From: Sympetrum striolatum
Taxonomy: Eukaryota > Arthropoda > Insecta > Odonata > Libellulidae
Direction: 5' to 3'
DNA length: 64,000 nt
Assembly: GCA_947579665.1 (NCBI GenBank)
Contig: OX388347.1
Location: 40,184,943-40,248,942, forward strand
The position numbers were made by a program, and so were the translations under genes. Under the pieces are notes generated by a model. That model was not told where the DNA came from. It searched no databases and saw only the letters and a program-made list of their open reading frames with translations. Of the stretch, positions 23,403 through 38,400 are shown piece after piece (position 1 is the stretch's first letter; every line of letters begins with the position of its first letter).

Positions 23403-26400
23403 CTGAAATATTATAAAAAAATTAGTTAAAATTTCTCTTGTATTATAAAATATTTGCTATGAAACCATATATAGTTAAGCAACATGAGATGGGGAAGAGC
23501 TAAGTTTCTTTATGAAATTGAATAAAATGCCTTATGCTTAAAATATTCAGCCACTCTTGCTTTATAAAAATACTAATGATTTTTATTTCTACACATATAA
23601 AAAATTCTGACATAAAGATATGCCCTAAGAAATTTATAATAATAACCTTACTGATATAACCTTAAATTTATTGCTGAAAATAATTACAGTTAAAATTATT
23701 GCTAAGGGTTAACTTATATATTATCAATTAGATGGCATCCAGTTGATGGCTTAAGTATTAAGTGAATATCACCATTATTTGATGAAATGAAAATTTAGTC
23801 ATATAATTTTAAAAGAATTATTCTGTATCATTTAAATTTATACATTTTGAGACAAATTAATCACCTGATGGCTCAGTCTTAACCCTCTCTCCACATGGAT
23901 TCTCATCTTCAAATTTATAGTTGGCCTTAAATCCAAATCCTCTTCTTGCCCAGCTGTAATGAGCTACTCTGTATTCAACAATGAGACTAGTTGTACTCTT
24001 GACTGATATTGGCAGGACATTCTGAAATGATAATGGTAATGAAGAGAATTGTATGTAGAACATAGAAAGAATTATTCAATTGGTAAATATATCTCTATTG
24101 TAAGACTTGGAAATAATTACTCTAATGTAGCATTGGCATAATACTGACTTTGTATACTTTTAGAATATACTGTATGCTATACAGTTAGGGTAAAGTGTAT
24201 TTATAAAACATGTACTGTTGAATTTAACTTCTATAGTGATGAAAGATTTGGTGCATCATATCTCTATATGAGATTCTGGTCTTTTTCCATACAAGAATGA
24301 TTGCAAGAAATACTTGAAGAGAGTGGCTAATATTTATACATTTCTCATTACACATGGTTATGGTAATCGCTTATAAGGAATGTACTTAAAATATTTTTTT
24401 AGAATTTGTAGAATAAGTTTTATGACTACATTATGGGATACTGAGATGCCCTTAGATTTGTTTATTTTTTATGGGTCTTCACAACTGTCTTTTAATTATG
24501 GCATAGCCCTTATCATGGCAGTCAAATTATGTTTAATTCAAAAGAAATTTAAGTCAGACAGAGTATAACAGACTATAACAGAAATTATCATAAATGTGAA
24601 TGTAGACTGATTTAGAGTACAATTACTCATTAAAATTTCCAATTACAATTACTCAATACAATCACTTATTAAAATATGCACAATTTATATTCATCCATCT
24701 CATTAATGTTCAATTATGCCCCTAATCTAATAAGTATCACTTCTGCGCTGAATTGATAGCTAGACCAATAGTGTCACATTTTAGATCCTTTCTTTAACTT
24801 TTTCCCACCAACCTTTAATATCCTCAATGTATGCAACGATTATTTTATGGAAGATATATACAGAAAACCTGAGGATTATACATAAAGAAGAGAGCTTTGA
24901 GTTTATCATGTATTCAGATAATGAAGTAAGTTCCACAAAATTGGGCTTTTTTGAAGCATTTTTTTCCATATGATTTTATGACAGTTCGTCCACTTACTCA
25001 TATTTTTCTCAATTTTTTCTCAAATGAGGTATAAATTTGAACTTTAAGAAGCATGCAGACTTAAATTGAGTTTCATTCTCCACTCATTTCATCAACTCTT
25101 GTAAGATTACATTTTCAAAAATGATTCTTAAAAATAGGAATGCAAATCAAAAAATAAAATATAGCCCTAAATGAAATGGCTTGAAATAATTTTGCAATTC
25201 AACTTAGCCATGTTTTTATTGTGATTACAAACCTGGAAATCCCCACATAAGCAAGAGACATGACGCCCTGACCCATCAGCAGACAGAATAAGCAAATGAT
25301 CCATTTGTGAAAGGGGTAAGAGATTAGGTATACAAGAACATCCACCCCCAAGATCTTCATCCATGATTCCTCCACCTCCATTTTCTGTCTGGCAGCGTGT
25401 TGTACAATGTGGCTCACTCCCAAGTCTCTCTGCAGTCATTAGCTGTAGAAATTATTGAAAGAATACCACTTATTAACACCTAAATGCAGAGATATTTATA
25501 AGTAATCAACTTACAACTCAATGACTTTGAGGTTTTGATAATAATATTGATATTTAATTAACAACACTGGCAAAGCATGGCAGGAGTTAAATTACAGATC
25601 ATAAACCAGATAAACTGATGTGGTTAAGTAATCATTTACTAACAGAAGGGTAATGGAATGGAATTGGTAATGAAAGAGGTCTTCTAGCCCTAGGAAATTA
25701 AATAAGAGGTTTAAAGAAAGATGTAAAAGGTTCCTATTAATATGTGAATGTATTTACTACAGTACTTCCTTTAATTATGAAATTGAGATAATAATGTGTG
25801 TAGGAGTATCATAGATTATATGTAGTAATGATGAAGAATAATTAGGGTTACCAGACGTCCGCTTTTTCTGTCCCGTGTCCACTTGTCCGCTTTTTTACTG
25901 AAATGTCCACTTTTTTCTCTCAATCAACTATTTTTATACATATTTCCATCTTACACAATCTTTCACCAAGTACTTCAGTATATTTTTTGCCTGACAGTTG
26001 GTAGACGCTAGAAAAAAACTATCGTGGTTTGTCACTCAACGAGTAAGTAACACTTTTTTGATAAATTTTTAAATTTTTTTAAATATTTTTTAAATTTTAC
26101 AATTAAAATTTGTTTTTCGTTCTTCTATTAGTATTGGGGGGGTGGTCATGGAATGTCCGCTTTTTCGACTCGGAGCATCTGGTAACCCTAAGGATAATAA
26201 TATACTAATTTCATAAATGTTTTCTTTGATAATGTTGACTGGCAGTGGAAATAATTTTAACTTTTGACACTGGAACTATCAGTAAATATGTAATAGTAAA
26301 TGGTTACATTTGGCAAGAGGGGGCAATAGATGTAGTAAATTAGCATTAGAATAAACTGCATGTTAGCTAAATATGTAAGGAATATGTTTGTATAATATAT

Positions 26401-29400
26401 AGATTGCAATGTTAAAGATTTGATATAAAGGGTTTAAGACTGCTATCAGACTGCTACATCTTATTTCAGCAAGATCTATAAATAAGTAATATGGATATAT
26501 TCTATATTTTACTGGTTCAAAACTCAATCCTCAATAATATAACACCAGAGTTCCTTGTGGTGTGTAATTTCCAATATCGTGAATAAAAAACAGGTTAACA
26601 AAAATATTCCACTGAGGTTGTATAGATTTTATAAAGGTTTTGATAGACATCAGCTTTGTTGACTAACCTTCAATGTTATAGCTTGTCCAGTTGTGAGGTC
26701 AAAACGCTGTGAGCATCGGAGAGGGCCCTCCACATTCCAGAGTAGCTGGTGTGAAGGTCCTGCGACAGGTTCATCAAATTGTCCTTCCTTTCTTACACTA
26801 CCTTTTTTCCTTTGACCATCATAAACAACGTCACATAGACTTGAGGGCTGCAGAGTACCTTCAATACGTTCTACGAAGGGAAGAATTGGTAATTTTTTAA
26901 AGCCATTCTAAAAACATCTATTTCATAATATCTTATCATGTTATTCTTTCCATTCATAATGCATTACCTATGTAGCTGATGATTGTTCAAACTTTGAAAA
27001 TAAATGAAAAATTTGCTATTTCTCTGAAGAAACCAAAGGAGATGTAGAATTACAAATGATTTTTTTTAAAGTTTGCCTAGCCATAATGTATTTGGAAGAA
27101 ACAGTTTTTCTGTAATTTACCATTCTAGCCCTAATTGGATTCTTGTTACCCATTTTTTTCGGTAGCTTAAAATATTCTCATATAATCATAATCAAAAGAA
27201 TAATGATATAATACACTTGGATCCTTAGGTGGCTCTTTAGCCATCAATTGAAGCTCAGCATTGCTTTGTGTTTTTTTCACTATATCCAAAAATTGTTCTG
27301 CATTGAAAGAGTTATATACCATCAAAGCTTATGAAGATATGTTGTTGCTTTTTTAAGGTAGCAGATTGATTTACTGATCCCCCTGAAGGGAATAGGAAGG
27401 GAAGGGTCCCCTGAAGGGAAGGGAAGGGAATTTGAGGAAAGGAAATGTACCTTTAATTAAACCGAATTTGACTATTTTCAGAAGGTCTTTTGTGTATATG
27501 GGTCCAAAGATTTTTATTTTCTTGCCCGAAGAAATAGAAAATGAGAAACGTTGTCATAAGTTTCTACAGTTGGCCAAGTTTTGGTTATTAGCAAATGAAA
27601 ATGTTGATAGATGTTTTTGAATATGATAATTTTTTGGTAGCTATAATTATATTACTCGACAGAAATAGTAACATTCTTCTTTATTATTGTTATATACATG
27701 TATCTAGTATTTTTTGTAAAATTTACGGGTATTACTTTTTTCCTTTTAAGAACAAGTGTAAAGAACACACAAACATTTTCTTCCATTTCTGTTAAACCAC
27801 TTACATATTTTATGTTTTTTTGAAAGTTAATTATGTATCTGCACCAGCCATCCGTCTTATGTTTATATTGAGTTAGATAGTAACCCCGAAACAGGTTATA
27901 CCTATGGGGTACCTATTTACATCATAATGTTAATACATTTTTCATTTTGTTTGTATTCTCTACAAGATGGAATAAATTTACTTATCATTTATTTATTTAT
28001 TTTAATAACTCAACTGGGATTAATTTATATTTTTAAACTATAATTACCTAATGATTCCAAAGAGTTGAGAACTTAGCTTATGAGAAAATTTTGCTTATTG
28101 TTGATCATTTCTATTCTTTCTATAAATTAAATTAATGATTGCTATGATGAAGCCACTCACCATCATGAAATAAGAAGGCACCATCCAGAAATTCTTTGCT
28201 AGATTCCAAACCTCGTCGAAAAACTATAGTTAGAACATTTCCAGATGAAGCAAGGGAATGTTGCTCCAAAAATCTGTATAGGCAATAGAGAAGTACAATT
28301 TTATTCAGACAATTTTAGTAAATACACTAGTTTTATTTGAGTTAAGTAATTTAGAAATATGACATGAAACTCATATTATTTTTTTGTTGAATAAATCTGA
28401 ATCTATTCACAATGAAAGTTATGGTGCAATAATTCTGTAATAACATAAGAATAAAAACTATGGAGGAATTTCAATTCAAATTATTATGATTTATCATTAT
28501 TTTAATAGGGATGAACAATGGCTCATATTAAATATTTTTCTAGTCTTGCATAAAATTAAACTTGTTAATAATAATTGCAAATATTTACCTTCCACTTTGA
28601 TCCCGAGCATATCTTGTCACAGGGCTGCATAGTTTTTGTATACTTTTTCCATTTTTACCCATTTTACCATCAAAAACTTCAATAGAAGATTCACAAGATG
28701 CTGCCCTGAAAATTTTAATAGATGAATGTGAGATGCGGTGTTAAAAATTAATTTCCATCAGAATTTGGTCTATGTAATTTGAAGCATGTATGTTATTATT
28801 GTACCAACAGTAAACATATATCAAATGAATAGAGAAACAACATTGAAAGAATTATCTCCAGTTAGAATAATCTGAAATAGTTCGTCACAGTAGCCACAGG
28901 TAGCCACAGAAATGTTTTAAAATCGTAATAAGTCCATTGAACTATAAATTTATTTGCATCTATCCTAATGGATTGAGGAGGAATTAAATTACATCATAAA
29001 TAAGAAATTTCCAAAGAAAAGCAAACTTGAAAAAAGTCTGACGGGGCTAGGAATCAAACCCGGGATTCCTGGGTTTGATTGTAGTCCCCGGTTGGTTGGT
29101 CGAAAAGTTGTTGTAACATAAGTGCTGTAAATCATGTTCTCAGATATATTATAAATTAATAATTTTGAATGTTCTGTTTTAGAGTGCTCTAAAGCAATCT
29201 AAATTCTCATTTTTGTTTCTGGAAGCTTTGAATGATAAGTATCTTCTCCTGGCCTACAAACAAATGATTATGAATATCTTGGTGCAGATATTATTGCTTC
29301 TTATGTTATCATTATTCTAGACATGTATATTGACGATTGGAATTATTTTGTACTATTTCAAAAGGCCTTAGCTTTCATTAGGATAAAAATCAGATAAATA

Positions 29401-32400
29401 TTAAATGGTTCCCAGTTATCAATTGTATGCATAGTTAACATTTCTTGTGCATCATATAAGATTTAGTACTATTTTTTGTTGCCCAGCCAACTTTAAATTT
29501 TCTGTCTGTCATTTGTCAAGAAAAAATTACTAAATATAACATGTGATGTAGCAGTATAATATAATGGTCTGTCCATTTTACTTTGATTTTGGGATATTCA
29601 TCTGGACCGATGGCAATGTTATCAAGATCTGGCATATAATTTTTGTATCTAATTTAAATACTTACCTCAAGTCATAGTTGAATAAGGATATGTGAACAAC
29701 ATCAGAATTCCTTCCATAAAAGACAAGTTTACAAGTGATTGGGGCTGGAGATGATGAAGGAGAATGTGGTTCTGAAGGAAGTTGCAACCACCCTTTAGAT
29801 CTTGAATCAAAGTGACCTGATCGAGTAGCATTTCCATAGTATATGAAATCACAAACTGTATTTGGAATCCTTCTTGGCATGCTGGAATTTTCATCCACTG
29901 GAAATAATAGCAAACAATGCTTGTCAACATTTATATGTCCTGAAATTCATATATTCTTACAATTATTTGCTGTTTTTAATATCTTATTGAGATCTTATAA
30001 CAAGGGTTATAATTAGTTTGAATCTCTTTTCTGTTTGGGTGCTATGTTTTTAAATGATTATATTAGATTAAATTTTTAGATAAATGCTTAATCTATCATT
30101 ATTTTAATTTTTTAGTCATTGCTTTGAAATCATATCTATTATGGTGGAATAATGAGATTTCTGATTGGACATTAACAAATATTTTAGTTATAAATACTAA
30201 CAGTTTTATTAGTACTTAATTTCAATGATGCATTTAAAAGAATAATTAATGAAAAGAAGAAACAGATAACAGATGAGAACACAAATGCATTTAAAAACAT
30301 TTCATTGAAATGAGAATCTTTCTGTGGTTTTTATACAATGAGATGTATTTTAGACACCTTCATATAAAAAGCAAGAAGGTTTATGGGACTATATTCCACA
30401 ATATTTATATATCTATTGCAAAAAAATATCTTAGAACATCTATATCTTCTTTAAAGAAGCACCCTGCTTCATATTCCATTTTATAATTCCAAAAACCCAT
30501 CTTATAGGTAGATACATGCAGTAATAGATTATTTTTTGACTTACTTAACAGTCCAGGCTCAGTGGTTTTAGTTGGAGCTCTCACTGACGTTTCAGTGATG
30601 GGAGTTTCTTCAGGTACCTCTATGAATTCCAAGCGAGCGATGAAGCCATTGTAATCATATGGTGGGATTGGAGGTCCAGAACTATGCAATGAAAATTAAT
30701 TTTATAGTTATACATAATTTTATAGTCATACATACTGTATAGTATATAGAGTATAATAATACATTATATAGTTTATAGTATATTATTTACTATTTTATAT
30801 TCATATGTTGTACTTTTAAATAGTATTATAGTATGGTCATTATATTTTATATATATGCATAGAATTATTATGTACTTTATAGTACATAAAATATTTGAAA
30901 AAGTTAAAAGTAGATTGAAGAAGAGATCATTTTTATTGAAATTTTTGTATTTATATTAAGATTCCTTGAAAGTTTACTCAGAATATTCTACTCCGGTGGG
31001 AAATGATATGTTTACCTGAATTCAATGAGCATATTAGGTCCAGAGTATTCCACCTGTGTCTTGCGAGATCCGCAAATCTTTGTAAGCAAAGGACTTGAAG
31101 TGGTTGAGCCTTTGTAGACAGCTATGTAATCTGTTTCACAATGACTGAAAAAGAAGGCAGCAATTTATATAAAGCTATAAATATGTGAGAAATTTATTTC
31201 AAACTAACTGAAATTAAGTATTATTATAGTCTCTCCAAAGGTGAAAATAACCTGAGAGAATATGTTGAGATTTATTAATCGATTCCTCAGAAACTTACAA
31301 AGGATCAAGGGGCAATCATTTTTTTGGACCATTGCTCTTCCCTTAGCACAAAAATCTAAGTCAAGCTCCTGGCGATTACCCTAATTTTTGGTGCTCTCTG
31401 TAGTGTTCAGGAAAAATTAGATCAGGAAACACTTTAAAAAATCTCACAAAACTAGAGAAAAACTTTTTTTCGCTAAACCTGGGATTAACAGCATTTATAG
31501 ATGATAAAGTCAATTATGGAAGTCAAATTCAACTAGAGGTCAAATAAATTAGTTATAATTTATATCTTCCATAAGTTAAATTATAATTTAAATGGAAAAT
31601 TTCTGGAAATCATTCAGTATGATATTAGGAGGTAATAATTTATTTTTATTATCATATCTTTGACAAATCCATGCTGTATATTTTTCTTCAAGGATGACAA
31701 AACTTTACTATACTATACAATAATCAATTATTTCCTCTCTTGGAGTAAATTTACCCCAAAAATCCTTGGATATAGTACCTATTGGAAATTGCACCTAATA
31801 CTTATGGTTCTTCTGCATTGAGTGCTTTATCTAAGAACAATCAATATAGGAAATAAGATAGTTATTTATGTGCATAGTCATGGTTTCATTATAAAACCGT
31901 GTTACTACTTACAAGTAGTTAGACTAAAAAATCTATTTACCTGTTGTATTCATTAATTTTAAGAAGATTAATAATTTATCTTTCTTCCCTTACAGATTTT
32001 GATGAAGAAAGTGATTGGATCTTCCATAGAATTTCTCCGTACCAATAATCCATTACTATGCCCAACACGCTGTGAATATGAATAGGAGAATAGAGCAATA
32101 CACGTCTTTATGTGGAGACTATATCATGGCACCAAGTGAGTGAGAACTCTAGTACTGAAAACTAGTAAATTTGAAGATCTATATGGATATTATAAGAAAA
32201 GCTAATTCAATTCTGTATCACAGATGCTATTAAAAGGCTTAATTTTAAAGGGTCATAATTTTCTCAATAATTATATGCTGCCATTGATCCATAAGGAAAT
32301 CCCATTCCCATTTCTATTTATTCTGATGTAATATTTGGTTTATACGAATTTAATGACAATTGTGACATTGATGTAGTACCTGGCAAGGAGTTTGATAATG

Positions 32401-35400
32401 AAACGAATAGTTAGTCGTATTTACCAATGAAACATTTTGAAGTAAAGACTTCGTAAAGAGATACGAGGCTTAGTAAGATAATCTCACGGAAGAGTAATTT
32501 GTCGAGGATAATCGTACGTTATTGGAGCGAACCAAACTAACTTGATGAACCAATAATCGAAGCAGACCGAGATAAAAATTCCATGGGACGCGTCAGGCTG
32601 AATGGAAACTTGTTACAGCTCAATAATTTTACGGAAATTCTCTGGATTATCTGTTCCTCCTTTTCCGGCGATAGAGGTTCAGCGCGTTTCACAATTTCGG
32701 GAAAGGTCAGCTTATTACAAAAGGGTCGCTAAAACTGGAACTGGGTAACTACAGCTTCTCTCGCATTTTCAATTCGCATCATTTGTAAATTATCGAAGAA
32801 AATTTCCCGATAAAACTAACCAATAAAAGTACGTTTTATGTGTTACTCTCCATTTTCTCAGAAAATTGTAGTACGTTGCAGCTTACGTCGTAGTAAAAGA
32901 TTAGTCTAATCAAAATCATACAAATATACTTTTTTAAAGCTACGTGTACCATATTTCGTGTAGAATAACAAATCTCTCCGAGGCAAATGTTGCACGGATT
33001 ACAGAATTCCCTTTCCCATTTCTCGAGCTGTTAAACGTAGACCTTAGTACTCGCTCCTAGAGGAGGGTAATCATGAAAAAAAACAACTTTCTCAAGTCAA
33101 TATCGAAAAAAAATATTTCCTATGATATCTTACAAACTATGCGTCAGTTTTCTGAAGGAGTCGAAGAGTTTTCTCAACTTAAAAATATTTGAATAAAGTT
33201 AGCATGCGTATTTTCAGACGGTCAGATGTTCTAACACTTTTTTCCATATTCTTCTTTTTGTTTTTAATACACAAATTTCTTAATGCAGGAGGAACTGCTA
33301 TCAGCTATGGTCGGGAATTATTCAAATCATCTCTCATGATCTCATAATCTCTAGATTGTTCATATCGGTTCATAGAAGAGGACGCCCTCCAAAGCCTTCT
33401 GGACAGGACATACCAAAACGGAGGAGGAGATAGAATCCGTCTGGCTAAAGCCTTCCCGGGAATGAAGACATCGAGGGAGTGGAATCGTCCGCCGATGAAT
33501 TAAGTAATCGTAAGGCCAGTGATATGTCTTCGCAGATGGCGCACCCGCTCGATGGACGTCGGTGTTACCCCAGCCAAACGTAGAAGGACGTCTTTTGCAG
33601 ATTAACATGCTTCACTAACTCCCGACAGTGACTCGCCCGTTGTTGTCATCACGCTCATTTGATATTATTTACTATCATTGTTGAAACTAATTCTGAAGTG
33701 ATGAAACCATAAATTGATCACTGTCATTTATATTGTAACAGAAACCCCCATTTCTGTATTGTATTTTGTGTTATTTTTTTGTAATGATTGAGGAACCAAG
33801 TGCTGCGATTTCCGTGTGTGTTTTTTCTGTATTTGTAATGTGACACTTGGACGCCCGAGGGCAGAGAGTGTGACGAAGAGGGCAGAGGCAGAAGCAAGGC
33901 CGCGGAAGGAGTGAGGGGACCATTTTTGAAGAACCAGCTCCCAAGCTGACCGGCAGGTCGACGCATTTAAAACACGAAATCTCACTGTATTGAAGTTTGC
34001 TAATTGTCTTGAGAAATAAAGGGAGAAACTGTTAACAAGGATCTGTTACATTTGGTGCCGTGACCAGGATCCTTACCACTCGCAAGGTAACCAATTACAT
34101 CGCGGGTAATGAATTTTTTTGTATTTTGTGTGTTTGTCAATTTGGGAATATGACAGTACGTATGGGACGTTCATATTTAATCAGACTTAACAGTGTCGTG
34201 TTCAACCAATTGGGTAGGAACGCTAAGGAGTAGTGTCGAATTGGCCGTGAAGCACGAGGTCGGTCGGGGCGAATCGTCGTTTCCGATCGGTAGTGGCCGC
34301 GTAGGTGTTGATTCAACTTCCGATTAGGTTGGGATTGGTTATTTTTTTCAGCTGTTACATTCTCTAATCCCCTCGTTTACCTTTACCATGGTCCAACCTT
34401 TTTCCTATCGAGAAAAAAGACTCCGGTGGACCTCAGTGGAGTGAAGAACTATTTCCTATATTCCTTCCCATACAATTGAGTGCGTAGGTAAATTTTTGGT
34501 TTAGTTATAGGATAGATTTCGTAATCGCGTTTAGAACGACAGTAAAATGGATGCTGATGACGCTTTCAGCAAATACCGGGAGCCTCAATCTGTAAGGAGT
34601 CAATCGGATGAGGCGTTAGACATGACAGCGTTATTCGGTGCATTACCCCCACGACAGGATACCTCGTTATCATTTTTAATGGAATACCTGCACCGTGAGA
34701 GGGAGGAACGGAAACGGGAGAAAGAAAAGGAGAAAATTGAGAAGGAGGAGCGGAAACAGGAGAAAGAAAAGGAGAAAATTGAGAGGGAGCGAAGAGAAAA
34801 GGAAAAAGAAGAGAGGGAGAGGAATTTCGTCTTAGAATTAAAGAATGCGGTAATGGGTCAAACAAACGCATAGAACAAGTCGAGTGCGTTACTCAAGAGA
34901 TCAATTCGAAAATTGAGGAAGACAGAAAAGAAATAATAAGGGTGTCCGAACGGCTCCAAGAGGAAATAAATGGGCTTAAATTAGAAAAAGAAGAACAAAT
35001 TAAGAAGCTAGATGAGAAATTGCAGGAACAAATAAATGCGGTTAGAATCTCAGGAAACCGGCCCGCCCAGCCCAAATATGTGCAAAATGCAAATCTGTCT
35101 AGCATTAGTAATGTCGAAGGGATCCGGAGACCAACCTTTAGGGGGACGTCATTTGACAACCCTGTCCGATTTATGCGAGACGTAGAGGACTATTTCGAGT
35201 TAACTGGGATTCTGTTAGCGTATCAGTCAAGAGTATTTTTAAATATGCTCAAAGGATATTCAAAAACGTGGGGAGAGGCTATTTATCCTTTGCCTCAGGA
35301 TTTCAAAATGTTGAAATTAAAATTTTTCCAGCATTTTTGGGACGAGAAAGCAAAATTCCAATTGCGAGCTAAGGTTAGCTCTGGGTCATTTCCCAGATCT

Positions 35401-38400
35401 CGGAACGATAACATGCAGGCGTACGTGTTGGAAAAAATTGCCGCGGCTAGTTCATGTGAACCACCATTTCCGGAAGGTGAGTTGACATTTATTTTGTCAC
35501 GCCAGTTACCGGCACGTACGCAGTATTTACTCAAAACTGCGAACCCGCGTACTATTGACGAATTCGTTCATCTGCTCGGTGATTATGATGATATTGAAAG
35601 TGTTACGTGCAGGAGGGAGAATACAAATTATCGGGCAGCAGTAAATGATAACGAAGCGAGCAGAGAGAGAACATTTTCGAGGGGTCGCAATTATTATTCC
35701 CAACCCCAACCATTCTAAAACCCTCCTCCTCTGTCCCAGGTCAACGTAGACCAACCCCCTCCAAGAGCATATCCATTCCCCTCGCGGCCGCCGCCACGCG
35801 TCTATGAAAGGACAGCGCAAAACCAATCATTAAATTTAAACTAAAGGAGTCGAGTCCTTAGATACCTGTATTGCCAATTAACAGGTCCTATTTGATATGC
35901 GCTAATAACAGGAAGTCCGCCCCAATAACTTAGCAGGTGTTGTTGTCAATTAAAATTGACAATCAAGAGAGAGACGTAACGGCACATGTGGTGAAGAACC
36001 TTATAAAGCCGATAATACTAGGCACCTATTGGTTGCGCGATAATAACGTAATAATTGATTTTCCTAAAAACGAAATTCAAATTCCATTAAGGGGAATGGA
36101 GGTGAACAGTCGTGTTTCAATGAATGTAATTTCCGAGCAAATTCAGAAGGAAAATCTCGCCAGTGAATCGCTAACTTTAACCTCGGATGACCGGAAAATA
36201 AATATACCCGATATGACCGAAATTCGAGAATTGGTTGATGTAGCGGTCCAGGACTTTGACTGTACGATTGAATATTGTCGCGGAGCTCAAAATGTTGTCC
36301 CCAACTGGTTGAGCCGTGCGTGTTGTGCGAGCGGGTCGGAGTGCGAGCTCAAAGGTGATACTTTTTTGTCGGCTCTGCTGGCTGAAGTCGGGGATTTTGT
36401 GTTGGCGGAGATCAGGTTAAACACTACTGAGTCACCAGAGGAAGAACTGCAGGAAATCGGTAAATTACAATGGGCCGATCCGGTCTTTAATCCTATAATG
36501 AGGTCTCTTAGAAGGGGCGATCATCGGGAGGAAAAAGAATAAAGGGATTGCGTTCTTCATAACAATGTCGTGTTTAGGAAAACGGGGGGTGTTGGTTATA
36601 AACAATCTAAGGTTTGGATCCCGACCTCGTTAACGGAAAAATTGACTAATTACTTTCATACTAAGTTTGCTCATTTTGGACCCGATAAAATTTCTCGGAT
36701 AATTCGGGAAAATTACTATTGGAAAAATTTAAATAGATTTGTACGGAAATGTATAAGAAAATGTAATGTTTGTCAGCGTACTAAACATCCAAATAGACGA
36801 TACAGCGGACCGATGGAAAATATTATTCCAAATTGTCCTAGGGATTTAGTGGCCATTGATTTATACGGACCATTACCGAAAGCAAAAGGGAAAAAATTTA
36901 TAATGGTAATAGTGGATGTGTTTTCCAAGTTTACGCAGGTGATCCCTATTAACAAGCCGAAAGCAATTAATTGTTTGCGGCAATTGAAAAAAATTTACAT
37001 TCCTTTGGCTGGTGTGCCTAAGAGAGTATTGACAGACCATGGAACCAAATTTACGAGTGCGATTTGGAGAGATGGGTTAGCAGAATTGGGGATAAAATGC
37101 GTACATTCATCCATTCGGCATCCCCAGAGTAACCCCGCAGAGCGAGTAATGCGAGAATTGTCTCGCGTATTCCGAGTCTATTGTGAACAAAAACACGACA
37201 GTTGGATAGAGTTGCTACCTTTCATTAACAAGTGGTTTAATGCAGTGACGCACGAGAGTATTAAAATCACCCCATACGAAGCACATTTTGGTGCCAAGCC
37301 GATGCGTGATTTCGCTAACGCAATAAAGAAACCTATAGAAGACGAAGTGAATCCCGATAATATTGTGAAGATCGTGTCTAGAAATTTAAAACGAAGTGGG
37401 GAGAAAAGAAAAGAGTGTCAAAAAGAGATTATCAAAGTGTTTCATGTGGGCGACAAGGTCTTACTGAGAACTCCACAGGTATCCAATGTCAATTTAAAAT
37501 TGTTTCACAAGTTTTTTCATTTATTTACTGGGCCATATGTAATAAAAAGAATGATTGGTCCTAACGCTTGTATATTAGGAGACGGAAGAGAAATCGGTTT
37601 TTTATCTTTCTGTATTTAAAATATAAAAAAAACGTTTGAAAAGTGAGATAATGGTCGTAGTGTGAGATCAGTTATTGTTTATTATGTATTAATTTTGTAT
37701 GGAACTTCATTTTTCTGTTGTATTGTGATGTAACCAGAAAGTGATAAAATTTCCGATATAAAAAAAAAATGTCAATTTTCTCGGGGGGCAATGTAACAGA
37801 AACCCCCATTTCTGTATTGTATTTTGTGTTATTTTTTTGTAATGATTGAGGAACCAAGTGCTGCGATTTCCGTGTGTGTTTTTTCTGTTTTTGTAATGTG
37901 ACATTTGGACGCCCGAGGGCAGCGAGTGTGACGAAGAGGGCAGAGGGCAAAGAAGAGGGTACACAGAGACGGGCAGAGGAGCCCACACAGGCAAGGCCGC
38001 GGAAGGAGTGAGGGGACCATTTTTGAAGAACCAGCTCCCAAGCTGACCGGCAGGTCGACGCATTTAAAACACGAAATCCCACTGTATTGAAGTTTGCTAA
38101 TTGTCTTGAGAAATAAAGGGAGAAACTGTTAACAAGGATCTGTTACAATATTGTATTAATATTTTAGTGTACCATCGATACAAGGTTAGCTTTCCCACTG
38201 TTAGGCTCGTATTCGGATAGGATCTTACTCGTATTTTTGCGTATGTATCCCTTTGTTGAACTGAATTGATCGCTGCGCAACGGAGACATGTTCCGTGTTT
38301 AATCAAGACGTATGATACGGGTGGTTCTGATTTTTTTTCGTGAAACTCTCCGTCCGACATGTTTTCCTTTCGCAATGATAACTTCAGTATTTACTAACAC

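Larger units (their letters stand above)
33734..38147 (+). mobile_element. defective Ty3/Gypsy LTR retrotransposon, antisense in intron 1 of the CUB gene
   Basis: Two LTRs flank a 3.7-kb interior, and ATAT duplications bracket the whole (33730-33733, 38148-38151). The interior order is primer-binding region, gag-like coiled-coil frame, protease C-terminal part, a scrap of RNase H, and integrase. The protease-before-integrase order and integrase type place it in Ty3/Gypsy. Nearly all of the reverse transcriptase and most of RNase H are missing: the protease and RNase H pieces are fused within one 201-residue frame. Gag is also frameshifted. LTR divergence is low (I count four substitutions plus one 39-bp length difference), so insertion is relatively recent. 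It could move only in trans. Confidence 0.9.

Noticed and set aside
33724..33985. Minus-strand protein-like frames at the LTRs (also 37672-38082)
   Set aside because: Both are copies of the LTR read backwards; they are identical because the LTRs are.
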